Assembly (NCBI GenBank): GCA_039969355.1
Contig: JBDVOA010000029.1
Location: 124,001-188,000, forward strand
Length of the DNA stretch: 64,000 bases
Reading direction: 5' to 3'
Source: JL08 sp039969355
Lineage (GTDB): Bacteria > Pseudomonadota > Alphaproteobacteria > Rhodobacterales > Rhodobacteraceae
Positions 8,775 to 17,288 of the stretch are shown here, piece by piece. Position 1 is the stretch's first letter, and every line of letters starts with the position of its first letter. The notes under the pieces are model-generated. The model did no database searches and was not told where the DNA came from. It saw nothing but the letters and a program-made list of their open reading frames with translations. The position numbers and the translations under genes are program-made.

Positions 8775-9392
8775 ATGCCTGGGCGGCTGTTTCTAACCAG
8801 CAAACTATCAAGGATAACTGAGGAACTTGGCGTGTCCATAAGTGGCGTTGCAGCCTTTACTCCCCGTCACAATATCTCACCCGGACAAGACATACTGGTT
8901 TTGACCTCAGATGGTTTGACCATGATGCGTTGGGGCATGATCCCGGTCGGTCGGGTGAACGCACGCGGCCGCCCGGTGATGGAAACAATTATCAATGCCC
9001 GCTCTGAAACAGTTTTCGACAAGTCCGCCTTTTCTGGCGTCAGACGTTGTGTCGTCCCTGCCGACGGGTGGTATGAATGGACCAATAAAAAGCGACGTAA
9101 AAAACCGTGGCGCATTACTGCTAAATCTGGTGGGATTCTCTGTTTCGCCGCGATCTTTGATGTGTGGAGCGCCCCAGGTGGTCGCGAACTCGCACAGGTG
9201 GCGACGGTGACCTGCCCACCATCAAAGGACGTGGAGGAGGTTCACGACCGAATGGGCGTGCTATTGGAACTGGACGATATTGAATCCTGGTTGTCAGGAG
9301 ATGAAGAGGCAGCGCGCAGTTTGCTTCAGGTCTGGCCAGCCGGTCGACTAAAGGTCGGTGCCGCTGAAGATGTTGATTGGAGTCAGCCCTAG
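8775..9392 (+). CDS. SRAP (YedK/HMCES) family protein with Pro in place of catalytic Cys2
   Basis: SRAP proteins crosslink to abasic sites in single-stranded DNA through the alpha-amino and thiol groups of Cys2. This 205-residue protein keeps the fold markers: NISPGQ (33-38), the NARSET motif with N74, R76 and E78, GWYEW with E101, and VHDRM with H157. It begins MPGRLF instead of the near-invariant MCGR. The Pro codon CCT is unambiguous, the upstream stop of the esterase gene ends at 8770, and no alternative start yields a Cys. Removal of the initiator Met would expose an N-terminal proline. Glycine also replaces the usual Pro after HDRM. The family is certain; activity on DNA is not. Confidence 0.85.
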   Translation: MPGRLFLTSKLSRITEELGVSISGVAAFTPRHNISPGQDILVLTSDGLTMMRWGMIPVGRVNARGRPVMETIINARSETVFDKSAFSGVRRCVVPADGWYEWTNKKRRKKPWRITAKSGGILCFAAIFDVWSAPGGRELAQVATVTCPPSKDVEEVHDRMGVLLELDDIESWLSGDEEAARSLLQVWPAGRLKVGAAEDVDWSQP

Positions 9393-9502
9393 GCAAGATG
9401 CAACAGCCGTCGGATAATAGCGGACGCACCCAACTGCACTGGTCACATAATTACCTCAAACCTCTCTTGTTTAAGGCCCAGGTTAGAGCCTAAGAACGGC
9501 AC

Positions 9503-10372
9503 ATGAAGATTTGCGCTCTGACAATGGTTTACCGAGATTATTGGGCGATATCCCAATGGTACACTCATTATGCGCGCCACCTCGGACCTGAGAATCTGTT
9601 CATTATCGCCCACGGTCAGGACGACAAATTCGCAGAACTCTGTCCAAAAGCAAACGTGATAGTGGCGCCGCGTGACGATCTTACCGGATTTGATCAAAGA
9701 CGTGGCCAAATGCTGAACGCGATTCAGAGTGAGCTCGGTGAAATTTATGAATGGGTTATTCGCACCGACGCGGATGAACTGATTTGCGTCGATCCCGCGC
9801 GTTTCGGTTCTCTCGCTGAGATGTTTGGGTCGACAACTGCCCCGGCAGTATTTGGGCTGGGTCTAAATCTGGTCGAACTAGAATGCGATACGATTTCAGA
9901 AAGTGCCGAGCCTGTTCTGCGTACGCACGCGAACGCGGTTTTTTCCGGACACTACAGCAAAGCATTTGCCGTATGCGACGAGACGCCATTGGTGCGCCAT
10001 GGCGTCAAGGTCTCGCCGCCCGACGCTCCGAAGTTTCCTTTCGAATTGCCTTGCGGCGTTTATCTGGTTCATCTCAAGTTCGCCAACCAGACAGCACTGG
10101 CCGAAGGTAATAGACACCGCATGAAGATGGCGTCAGGCCCCGGCAAAGGCCTGCCGGGACACGCCTGGAGACACGCGGACAAGGTCGCAAAAAAGTTCCT
10201 TTCCGAGACAGCCACTAAACCCATTAGGGATTGGGACAGCGCCGTGAATGACGCCTATGGCCAGATCGGCCGAGAACCAAGCGCTGCCTTTCTGGGCGGC
10301 GGTCTCATCAAGGCGCACTCGCTGACATTTCCATTTCGCACAATTCTGCCCGACTGGTTCAAAACCGCTTAG
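9503..10372 (+). CDS. Glycosyltransferase family 2-like protein
   Basis: This 289-residue soluble protein begins MKICALTMVYRDYWAISQWY and has a DxD-like motif in IRTDADELI, near residue 90. Both features fit the glycosyltransferase family 2/GT-A-like proteins that are common in Rhodobacterales, often near surface polysaccharide genes. No transmembrane helix is seen. Here it has no glycan-synthesis neighbours, so donor and acceptor cannot be guessed. The 110 bp before it hold no recognisable gene. It is convergent with trhO. Confidence 0.65.
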   Translation: MKICALTMVYRDYWAISQWYTHYARHLGPENLFIIAHGQDDKFAELCPKANVIVAPRDDLTGFDQRRGQMLNAIQSELGEIYEWVIRTDADELICVDPARFGSLAEMFGSTTAPAVFGLGLNLVELECDTISESAEPVLRTHANAVFSGHYSKAFAVCDETPLVRHGVKVSPPDAPKFPFELPCGVYLVHLKFANQTALAEGNRHRMKMASGPGKGLPGHAWRHADKVAKKFLSETATKPIRDWDSAVNDAYGQIGREPSAAFLGGGLIKAHSLTFPFRTILPDWFKTA

Positions 10373-10432
10373 ATCATTCGGCCAACAATTCGGTCATTTG
10401 AGCAAGTCATCATTTGCAATCACGCCGAAATG

Positions 10433-11353
10433 TCAGCCTCCTTCACGTCGCACCGGACCCATATGTTCTTGGCCGCGCGCTCGGGACAGCGCGATTTGCT
10501 TCTGGCGCTCGCGGAAACGTTTCTTGTCAAACTCGGATGTTTCGCCAACACAGTGATGGCACGAAACACCCGCTTCAAATCCCCGGTGTTTTGTATCCTC
10601 TGGCAGGATCGGGCGGCGACAGGCATGGCACAGCAGATGTGGCCCTTCTTTCAGCCCGTGCCCCACCGAAACACGACCATCAAAGACAAAGCACTCGCCT
10701 TGCCATGTACTTTCATCGGCAGGTACTTCTTCCAGGTATTTCAAAATGCCGCCGTGCAGGTGAAACACATCTTCAACTCCCTGTCCCAAAAGGTAGTTGG
10801 TCGATTTTTCGCACCGAATGCCCCCGGTACAGAACATCGCAATCCGCTTGTTGTGGAAGCGGTGTTTATTCTGCTCCCACCACTCAGGAAAAGCACCAAA
10901 AGATTTCGTGTCGGGGTCGACCGCACCTTCGAAAGTTCCGATGGCCACCTCATAGTCATTACGTGTGTCAATCACAGCCACGTCGGGGCTTTTGATCAGT
11001 TCGTTCCAGTCCGAAGGTTCGACGTAGTGACCAACCCGTGCACGCGGATCGACATCGGGTTGACCCATCGTAACAATCTCGCGCTTCAATTTTACCTTCA
11101 TACGGTTAAAAGGCGCAGTTTCGGCGCTACTCTCTTTCCACTCAAGCGCCGAACAACCGGGCAAGGCGCGGATATGTGCAAGCACCGCATCAATCCCGGC
11201 ACGTGGTCCGGCAATTGTTCCATTGACGCCCTCGCGCGCCAAAAGCAACGTCCCCAAAACGTCATTGGCAGAGCACACCTCCAAAAGCGGTTCCCTGATC
11301 GCAGGTAGATCGTCAAATCGCGTGAAATGGTAGAGGGCGGCAATTGTGTACAT
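10433..11353 (-). CDS. trhO: tRNA uridine(34) hydroxylase, rhodanese family (TrhO/YceA)
   Basis: TrhO installs 5-hydroxyuridine at position 34 of tRNAs using oxygen. The 306-residue product has the N-terminal acylphosphatase-like domain (LLLAREGVNGTIAGP), a central rhodanese domain (VIDTRNDYEVAIGTFEGA) with the active-site loop CTGGIRCEKS, and a Cys-rich C-terminal region (CHACRRP, CHHC). The start at 11353 (MYTIAALYHF) is chosen because the longer in-frame extension runs into the divergent pncA gene. Identification is by strong resemblance to the UPF0176/YceA family. Confidence 0.92.
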   Translation of the reverse strand: MYTIAALYHFTRFDDLPAIREPLLEVCSANDVLGTLLLAREGVNGTIAGPRAGIDAVLAHIRALPGCSALEWKESSAETAPFNRMKVKLKREIVTMGQPDVDPRARVGHYVEPSDWNELIKSPDVAVIDTRNDYEVAIGTFEGAVDPDTKSFGAFPEWWEQNKHRFHNKRIAMFCTGGIRCEKSTNYLLGQGVEDVFHLHGGILKYLEEVPADESTWQGECFVFDGRVSVGHGLKEGPHLLCHACRRPILPEDTKHRGFEAGVSCHHCVGETSEFDKKRFRERQKQIALSRARGQEHMGPVRREGG

Positions 11354-11474
11354 GACTGGCGCAATAAGCCGTGTTTGGGACGATTTGCAAGAGATACTGC
11401 AGCCGGAATTCACCTTACATGGCGGGGCAACTCCTCGTAGAATGCGCCAGTAGAACCAGCCCAGCGAGGAAACC

Positions 11475-12068
11475 ATGCGTGCATTGATCGTGATTGACGT
11501 CCAGAATGACTTTTGCCCCGGTGGCGCACTAGCAGTTCCGGACGGAGATGCCATTGTCCCGGGTATCAATGAGCTGATGCCGGAATTCGATGCAGTGATT
11601 CTCACGCAAGACTGGCATCCATCAGGCCATTCCTCTTTTGCCTCATCACATACGGGAAAATCCCCCTATGAACTGATTGACATGCCCTACGGACCACAAG
11701 TGCTTTGGCCCGACCACTGTGTGCAGGGCAGCAGCGGCAGTGCGTTCCATTCGGACCTTGATCTGACGGCCGCCGACCTGATTATCCGCAAAGGTTACAA
11801 CCCGCAGATCGACAGCTATTCTGCCTTGTTCGAAAATGACCGCAAAACAGCAACCGGGCTTGAGGGGTATTTGCGAACCCGGAGGATTACTCACCTGACC
11901 ATTGTTGGACTGGCGCTTGATTTTTGTGTGAATTATTCCGCCGTTGATGCCGCGAACGTGGGGTTCGATGTCACGGTCGATGCCTCTCTATGCCGAGCAA
12001 TTGATCTGGATGGGTCACGCGCAGCGGCGGTAGAGGGGATGCAAAAGGCGGGCGTATCGGTGGTGTGA
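11475..12068 (+). CDS. pncA: Nicotinamidase (bifunctional nicotinamidase/pyrazinamidase)
   Basis: PncA hydrolyses nicotinamide to nicotinate for NAD salvage. The 197-residue protein begins MRALIVIDVQNDFCPGG, with the triad Asp in VIDVQND and the nucleophile Cys in GLALDFCV. Metal ligands are in TQDWHPSGHSSF. ATG at 11475 follows GAGGA at 11464-11468. It is a single gene, divergent from trhO. Its presence shows a salvage route to nicotinate in this genome, relevant when weighing whether the 3HAO and aspartate dehydrogenase genes further on serve NAD synthesis. Confidence 0.95.
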   Translation: MRALIVIDVQNDFCPGGALAVPDGDAIVPGINELMPEFDAVILTQDWHPSGHSSFASSHTGKSPYELIDMPYGPQVLWPDHCVQGSSGSAFHSDLDLTAADLIIRKGYNPQIDSYSALFENDRKTATGLEGYLRTRRITHLTIVGLALDFCVNYSAVDAANVGFDVTVDASLCRAIDLDGSRAAAVEGMQKAGVSVV

Positions 12069-12091
12069 CTTCAAGCGGTTGATCAGCCATC

Positions 12092-13363
12092 TCATCTCAT
12101 CGGATTTAGTGACGGCAACTCTGACTTTCTTTTCCGGCTTTGATGCCAAATAGACCCACTCCATCGGCGAGCAAGTGCGCCGCTCGCAGCCTGCCATTGT
12201 TTTTTTGTATTTCGGTCTGATTGATCGCGGTTGTCGTAAATTGCTTTGGTTAGAGACAAAACAGCGTCTTCCAACTCTGTATTTTGATCCTTGTGCCTCA
12301 ATCCGCCGCGAGCGCGCAACACTTCGATGCCACGCAGGAAATCAGACAAATCCCTACGCTTCGCAGCCCCCATCGCCTGCCGGTAAGCGAAATATCTGCT
12401 GCCGTTATACCGACGGCGAAGATTACCAATTCCCAAATTTATCTTTGGCAAGAGATACCGCCACATCAACCATAGAACCAAAGTGATACCCAACCCGACA
12501 GCCAACAGAGCTTTGAGCTTATTAGTGTCTATTTGTGTCTCATGTTCAATTTCTGCGATATCAAAACTTTGCCCTTCCAATGTGATCGTCTCAATCTTAT
12601 TGGCTTCAAGATTATACCACTCAACCACGACATCAGGCAGGCGCACATTTCCCCCAGATTGCGCAACATAAGTGGTCTGCTCATCTCGTGTGCCGGACAA
12701 AACGCCCCGCTCAAGGGATTCTGCAACTTTCGGCTCTTGTTCGTAAGGTTTGACGCCTTTGGGAACCGCCTCATCCAGCAGGGTTGGGATAAACAGGGGT
12801 GATGTGCCCTCAATATCCACGCGGATTTTGCGCACGATTGCATCGCCGACAGCCAGCCCATTTTCATTGGCCTCAATCGTCTGGCTGGCCGACACTTTGT
12901 TGCCCAGAATAAGGGGGTCCAGCCCGCGGGCACCTTCCGGGATCACGGATACCAATTCGATGGCTGGTACTTTCTGTGTGACCCTGACTTCTGCATTTGT
13001 ATCGGGATCTGCGTAGGTCACGATCATCTCCTGCTCAGGCACAGTGATCGTTCCCTCTTGCATGGGGTACAAACGATAGGTGCGCGTGATGCCAGCCCAG
13101 GTCGCCCCGTCAACTTGTTCGCTTGTTGGCGAAGTCGAGCGCTCCGGCAACCTTACACTCAATTGAGGCGCTTCAAAGCTCGGCCAGACGGGTGGTTGGG
13201 GCAGGAATGTCGGCACCAAGACTTTGATGCGCACAATAGCGGGCTGCCCAACAATTGTTTGTTCATCGTCATACTCGACCGAAATCTGAGGCTCTTGGGC
13301 GTTGGCAGTTAGGGCAAAGACACTCCACAAAAGGAGATTGGTCAGGACGAACAGGATACGCAT
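12092..13363 (-). CDS. BatD-like membrane protein
   Basis: The 423-residue protein has an N-terminal signal peptide (ILFVLTNLLLWSVFALTANA), a large beta-rich periplasmic part with repeated immunoglobulin-like stretches, one transmembrane helix near residue 290 (LLAVGLGITLVLWLMWRYLL) and a basic cytoplasmic tail. This is the architecture of BatD ('oxygen tolerance') proteins. It is last in the moxR-bat operon, with its start overlapping the batB stop by one base. The biochemical role of BatD is not established; envelope-stress or chaperone-related functions have been proposed for such operons. Confidence 0.8.
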   Translation of the reverse strand: MRILFVLTNLLLWSVFALTANAQEPQISVEYDDEQTIVGQPAIVRIKVLVPTFLPQPPVWPSFEAPQLSVRLPERSTSPTSEQVDGATWAGITRTYRLYPMQEGTITVPEQEMIVTYADPDTNAEVRVTQKVPAIELVSVIPEGARGLDPLILGNKVSASQTIEANENGLAVGDAIVRKIRVDIEGTSPLFIPTLLDEAVPKGVKPYEQEPKVAESLERGVLSGTRDEQTTYVAQSGGNVRLPDVVVEWYNLEANKIETITLEGQSFDIAEIEHETQIDTNKLKALLAVGLGITLVLWLMWRYLLPKINLGIGNLRRRYNGSRYFAYRQAMGAAKRRDLSDFLRGIEVLRARGGLRHKDQNTELEDAVLSLTKAIYDNRDQSDRNTKKQWQAASGALARRWSGSIWHQSRKRKSELPSLNPMR

Positions 13364-14895
13364 CAGTTTTCCCCGCCAGATTGCTCAAGACGAAACCTCG
13401 AATGAAGGAAATCTGACACATCCGTGTCAACGGACTGCATCCATTGTTCGGTCGTGAAAACAACGGGTGCCTCGTCAGAGCGTTCGATCTGTGTTTCTGC
13501 GCCCAATCCGCTTTCGTTATCAAACACCACGTCATCTGCGCCGATCCCGGCCTCTTCGCCGGTATCCGATTGTGACTGCGTGCTTTCAACAAAGGCCACA
13601 ATGGCCTGCGCGACTGCTAGGTTTTCTTCGGCCGCGGCAAATTCCGGGTCGCGCTTAAGCGCCTTTTCAAACGCCCGTACGCCTTCGCGGTATTCCCGGT
13701 TGCGCAGGCGAGCCAGTCCTTCACCCAATGCCCCCTGGGCGGTTTCAATGCGAGCGTATGACTCTGCCGCCTCGGCATATTTCCCGGCCTTAAACTGGGA
13801 AAAGGCGATCCACTGAGGGTCTTGAAATAATTCAGAGGCTTCAGCGAATTCCTTGTCCTGATAGGCCATCCACCCCTGCTGATCAGGCGTAAAAAACCAA
13901 TCTTTGATGCCTTCGGCCTGCGCTGGCTTAACCGCCGCCGCCACAAGCAGGAAGGCAAACGCCCATTGCATCGTCCATCCGCGGCGGAACCACAACAAGA
14001 TCAAAAAGGCTACCGGCAACGACAGAAGCCATCCCTTGTCGTTCCATGATTGACTGTCATCAGCGGACAAGGCCTCGCGATAGGCCGACAATACGCGCCG
14101 CTCAATTGTATCGATGTCACGCTCATCCGCACTTAACCGGACAACCGATGCATTGGGAATTTTATCCAACTGCGGAAGTTTCAGGTCATCCGGTCCCGCA
14201 ATCAGGAAAACCACTACCGGCCGGCTGTCAGGGTCTGTCGAAAAGACTGTGACGTTGGCTGGGCTCATATCATCCAACACAAATAATAAGGCTCCCGGGG
14301 TTTCTGTACGCTGAAGTTCTTTTATGGTCATTTCAAGCGCCAGATCGGCGCGATCCCCTTCAACGGGCATAACATCTGGCGACAACCCCTCAAGATAGGA
14401 ACGCACGATATTGGGGTCTTCGGTCAGCGGTGTGACGCGATGGGCAGAACCTGCATAGGCAAAAAGCGCGGTCTGTGCGCCTGCCCGCCGTTCCACCAGA
14501 TCAAGTATCTTGAACGAGGCCCTTTCCAGCCGCGAGGGCTGGATGTCCGGACTTTCCATTGACGGGCTAACCTTCAGCGCGACCGCCAACGGAGCAGTCT
14601 GGGCCAGCAATGGATTGGCAACCCGGCTCCAGGTAGGCCCCGCCACGGCAACAGTAAGTAGCGCGAGGATGATCGCTGTTGCGTCAATCGGGTATACTTT
14701 CTGATCCTCCGAATTGTTGACCGTGAGCGCCTGTGCCAGATGCGGTGCGATCCCCGATGCCTGCGCCTCTGGTTTTCGTTTCCTTGGCCGAACAATCCAC
14801 CATATCGCGGCGATTGGCAGCAAAGTGAGGAGCCATAACGGGCGTAGAAAATGAAATAGTTCGAACCACAACCCGATATCATCCGTCATGAGCAA
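13363..14895 (-). CDS. BatB-like vWA protein with C-terminal TPR region
   Basis: The 510-residue protein has two N-terminal membrane segments (LRPLWLLTLLPIAAIWWIV and a second near residue 75), a von Willebrand A domain, two further helices near residues 295-325, and a tetratricopeptide-like region (about 345-430; FEKALKRDPEFAAAEENLA). It thus resembles a BatB-BatC fusion. The vWA metal-site motif is degenerate: LKVSPSM replaces the expected DxSxS, with Lys at the Asp position, so MIDAS metal binding is probably lost. It overlaps batA by 17 bp and batD by 1 bp. The start could also be the Met two codons later. Confidence 0.8.
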   Translation of the reverse strand: MLMTDDIGLWFELFHFLRPLWLLTLLPIAAIWWIVRPRKRKPEAQASGIAPHLAQALTVNNSEDQKVYPIDATAIILALLTVAVAGPTWSRVANPLLAQTAPLAVALKVSPSMESPDIQPSRLERASFKILDLVERRAGAQTALFAYAGSAHRVTPLTEDPNIVRSYLEGLSPDVMPVEGDRADLALEMTIKELQRTETPGALLFVLDDMSPANVTVFSTDPDSRPVVVFLIAGPDDLKLPQLDKIPNASVVRLSADERDIDTIERRVLSAYREALSADDSQSWNDKGWLLSLPVAFLILLWFRRGWTMQWAFAFLLVAAAVKPAQAEGIKDWFFTPDQQGWMAYQDKEFAEASELFQDPQWIAFSQFKAGKYAEAAESYARIETAQGALGEGLARLRNREYREGVRAFEKALKRDPEFAAAEENLAVAQAIVAFVESTQSQSDTGEEAGIGADDVVFDNESGLGAETQIERSDEAPVVFTTEQWMQSVDTDVSDFLHSRFRLEQSGGEN

Positions 14896-15868
14896 ACCCC
14901 CATCGACCGATGAAACATAGCCAAAAGAGTAGTGTTAGTGTCGAAACCAGCGCCGATGCAAAAAGAATGTGGGCCAATGATTCTTTTGGCTGAAACTTGA
15001 TTGTCTCGACCAGTCTGGGATTGAGTTCATCAATTTTTTCGTAAATTACGCGCAACCCTTCCGGGTCATTGGCAAAATAGAATCCGCCATTTGCGCGCGC
15101 CGCAATGTCCTTGAGTGCTCCCAGATCGACACGGCCCTCTCCGCTGGCATTTTCGTCACCCACGCCGATGGTGTAGATTGCTACACCTTCCTTGGCGGCG
15201 ATTTCAGCCGCGTTTACCGGACTCATCCGGCTGTTTGTATCTGCGCCGTCACTCAGTAAAACCAACAGTTTTTGTTCAACTTCGCTGGTCTGGAATGTTC
15301 GTAAAGCCAGACCAATCGCATCACCAAGTGCAGTGTGGGGTCCGGCCATGCCCACCTCGGTCTGCATCATCAACTCAGCAGCCGTTTCAAGATCTTCGGT
15401 GAAGGGTATTTGCAGATAGGCATTGCTGCCAAACACGATCAACGCGATCCGATCCCCATCGCGTTCCTCAATGAAGGCACTCACAACCTGCTTTACTGCC
15501 TCGAGGCGCTGCAAGGGTTTTCCGTCGGGGTCCCGCATATCACGATCATCCATCGACCCCGAGATATCTATAGCCAGCACAAGATCGCGCGCGGCCTTTT
15601 CGATGGTGATAGGCTCACCCAGTCGTTGTGGCTGTGAAAGGCCAAGCACAACGAGACCCCAACACAGGATCGCTCCCATCATCTGAATCCGCTTGCGGTT
15701 CCGAATGATTGCGCCGGGTTTAGGTTCCGAACCGATTGCCTCGGCAATCGATCTGAAAAACGGCACCCTCACCGCGTGGGACTTTTCCTGATAGGGTGGC
15801 AGATAGCGCCATGCCAAATAAGGCAAAGGCAAAATGATCAAGACCCAAGGATAAGCCAGCGTCAGCAT
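14879..15868 (-). CDS. BatA-like vWA domain membrane protein
   Basis: The 329-residue protein has an N-terminal helix (MLTLAYPWVLIILPLPYLAW), a second near residue 65, a vWA domain and a C-terminal helix (LFASALVSTLTLLFWLCFIG). The MIDAS motif is intact, in LAIDISGSMDD (DxSxS), with downstream metal-site segments TALGDAIG and LLSDGADTN. It therefore pairs with the metal-less vWA of the BatB-like protein next door. Stop and start overlaps on both sides place it firmly in the moxR-bat operon. Confidence 0.85.
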   Translation of the reverse strand: MLTLAYPWVLIILPLPYLAWRYLPPYQEKSHAVRVPFFRSIAEAIGSEPKPGAIIRNRKRIQMMGAILCWGLVVLGLSQPQRLGEPITIEKAARDLVLAIDISGSMDDRDMRDPDGKPLQRLEAVKQVVSAFIEERDGDRIALIVFGSNAYLQIPFTEDLETAAELMMQTEVGMAGPHTALGDAIGLALRTFQTSEVEQKLLVLLSDGADTNSRMSPVNAAEIAAKEGVAIYTIGVGDENASGEGRVDLGALKDIAARANGGFYFANDPEGLRVIYEKIDELNPRLVETIKFQPKESLAHILFASALVSTLTLLFWLCFIGRWGFAHDG

Positions 15869-16347
15869 CAGAAAACAGCCCCGCCTGGTTTATGTTTTTT
15901 GATCCAGATGCGTGCCGCGGTCTGGAGGCCCTCAATAGGGCTTCCGCCTGCGTACGGCGCCTTGGTCAAGACACGCCCGGCTTCGGTTCCGACAAACAAC
16001 GGCTGGCCAAGGCTTTTATCCAAAAAGCTCAACCAATCTTCACCCGTTAGTCCCGCAACGGTTGCACGCGGGAAAGCGCCGAGTGCCGTTCGACGCAGCA
16101 GGGTAGCAATCATCGTCGGGTCATTCCCGCATTCATCCAAAGCCCGCAGTCCGGCACGGCGGTACGCATTGGCTTTATGCCGCATAACCCCCCATCTCAG
16201 ACCCAGCACGCACAAGATGACAGCGATCACAGCCAACCACACCCATCCAACGGTCTGCGGCATCATCGATACTTCCGCAGGCGCAGTTGGAGGGATAAGC
16301 CGATCATATAACTCCACCAGATTGAGCGTTGAAAGATCCTCGCTCAT
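15868..16347 (-). CDS. DUF4381 domain-containing membrane protein
   Basis: A 159-residue protein with a single transmembrane helix (VGWVWLAVIAVILCVLGLRW, about residues 29-48) flanked by a short N-terminal segment and a helical cytoplasmic domain (LRRTALGAFPRATVAGLTGEDWLSFLD). This pattern is that of DUF4381 proteins, which occur between DUF58 and batA in proteobacterial moxR operons. Its stop overlaps the batA start and its own start overlaps the DUF58 gene. No enzymatic motif is visible; a scaffold role in the complex is inferred. Confidence 0.78.
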   Translation of the reverse strand: MSEDLSTLNLVELYDRLIPPTAPAEVSMMPQTVGWVWLAVIAVILCVLGLRWGVMRHKANAYRRAGLRALDECGNDPTMIATLLRRTALGAFPRATVAGLTGEDWLSFLDKSLGQPLFVGTEAGRVLTKAPYAGGSPIEGLQTAARIWIKKHKPGGAVF

Positions 16348-17279
16348 CTCTGCCTCCGCCTTGCACCGAACAGGTACAGGATTTGCGAAGCAGTTTCCTT
16401 GGCCGACGACAATGGAATAACTGGCACGCCGTATTTTCGGGATATCGCAAGCAGTCTCGCCAGCCTCCCAGAGGAGAATTTTTCGAGCCTAACACGGGTA
16501 CTTTCGCTCTCAATGTCCAGCAGAACCTGCAACTCTCCATCCGTCACCACGAGATTCTTGAGGTCTGGAAATTTGTTCTTGAGAGGGTCAGAAACAGAGA
16601 ACAAGATAACCTCGTTCTTTTGAGACAGGCGGCTCAAAAGCCGTTCCGTCTCCGCATCCATCCCGTCAAAATCGCTAAAGACCAAAATCAGCGCATTGGT
16701 TTTGACGATCCGTGCCGACGCTTCGAGCGGGGTATTCAATGACATGATGTCTTTTGTCGGCGCATCCGCTGATAAAGCGCTGTTCGCCGCAGCGAGAGAG
16801 CCCAGAAACCGGTTCAATGCAGCTGCTGAGGCGCGCGGACGGTGTTCGACCACACCCTGATCATTAAAAATGATGCCGCCTACCCGGTCGCCTTTGGCCC
16901 GCACGGCAAAAGCCGCCAGGGCAGCAGCCTCGGCTGCGGTCACGGATTTCATATTAAGCTGGCTGCCAAAAAACATCGACATCCGCTGATCCACGACCAG
17001 AAAAACCGGGCGGTCCCGCTCTTCCGTGTAGACCCTAACATACGGTGTTTGGGTTCTTGCGGTCACTTTCCAGTCAATTGTGCGGATATCGTCGCCCATA
17101 GTATAATGGCGCAATTCTTCAAAATTCAGGCCCCGGCCTTTCATGCGCGAAGCGTGCTGCCCGTTCAGGATGCTGCCTACTTTTTGTTTAGGCAGAAACG
17201 AAACGCTCTTTCCCAACCGCTCAAACGAACGCAGATGCGCCAGATCAACATGGATGCGGGGGTCGATTTTCTGCGTCAT
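16344..17279 (-). CDS. DUF58 domain-containing protein
   Basis: The 311-residue soluble protein carries the DUF58 core FEELRHYTMGDDIRTIDWKV at about residues 55-74, followed by a vWA-like fold. The vWA metal motif is DQRMSMF, degenerate relative to DxSxS but common for this family. DUF58 proteins are regular partners of MoxR ATPases. The stop overlaps the DUF4381 gene by 4 nt and moxR lies 9 nt upstream, so the operon is tight. Its molecular function is unknown. Confidence 0.85.
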   Translation of the reverse strand: MTQKIDPRIHVDLAHLRSFERLGKSVSFLPKQKVGSILNGQHASRMKGRGLNFEELRHYTMGDDIRTIDWKVTARTQTPYVRVYTEERDRPVFLVVDQRMSMFFGSQLNMKSVTAAEAAALAAFAVRAKGDRVGGIIFNDQGVVEHRPRASAAALNRFLGSLAAANSALSADAPTKDIMSLNTPLEASARIVKTNALILVFSDFDGMDAETERLLSRLSQKNEVILFSVSDPLKNKFPDLKNLVVTDGELQVLLDIESESTRVRLEKFSSGRLARLLAISRKYGVPVIPLSSAKETASQILYLFGARRRQR

Positions 17280-17288
17280 CGGGCTGCC

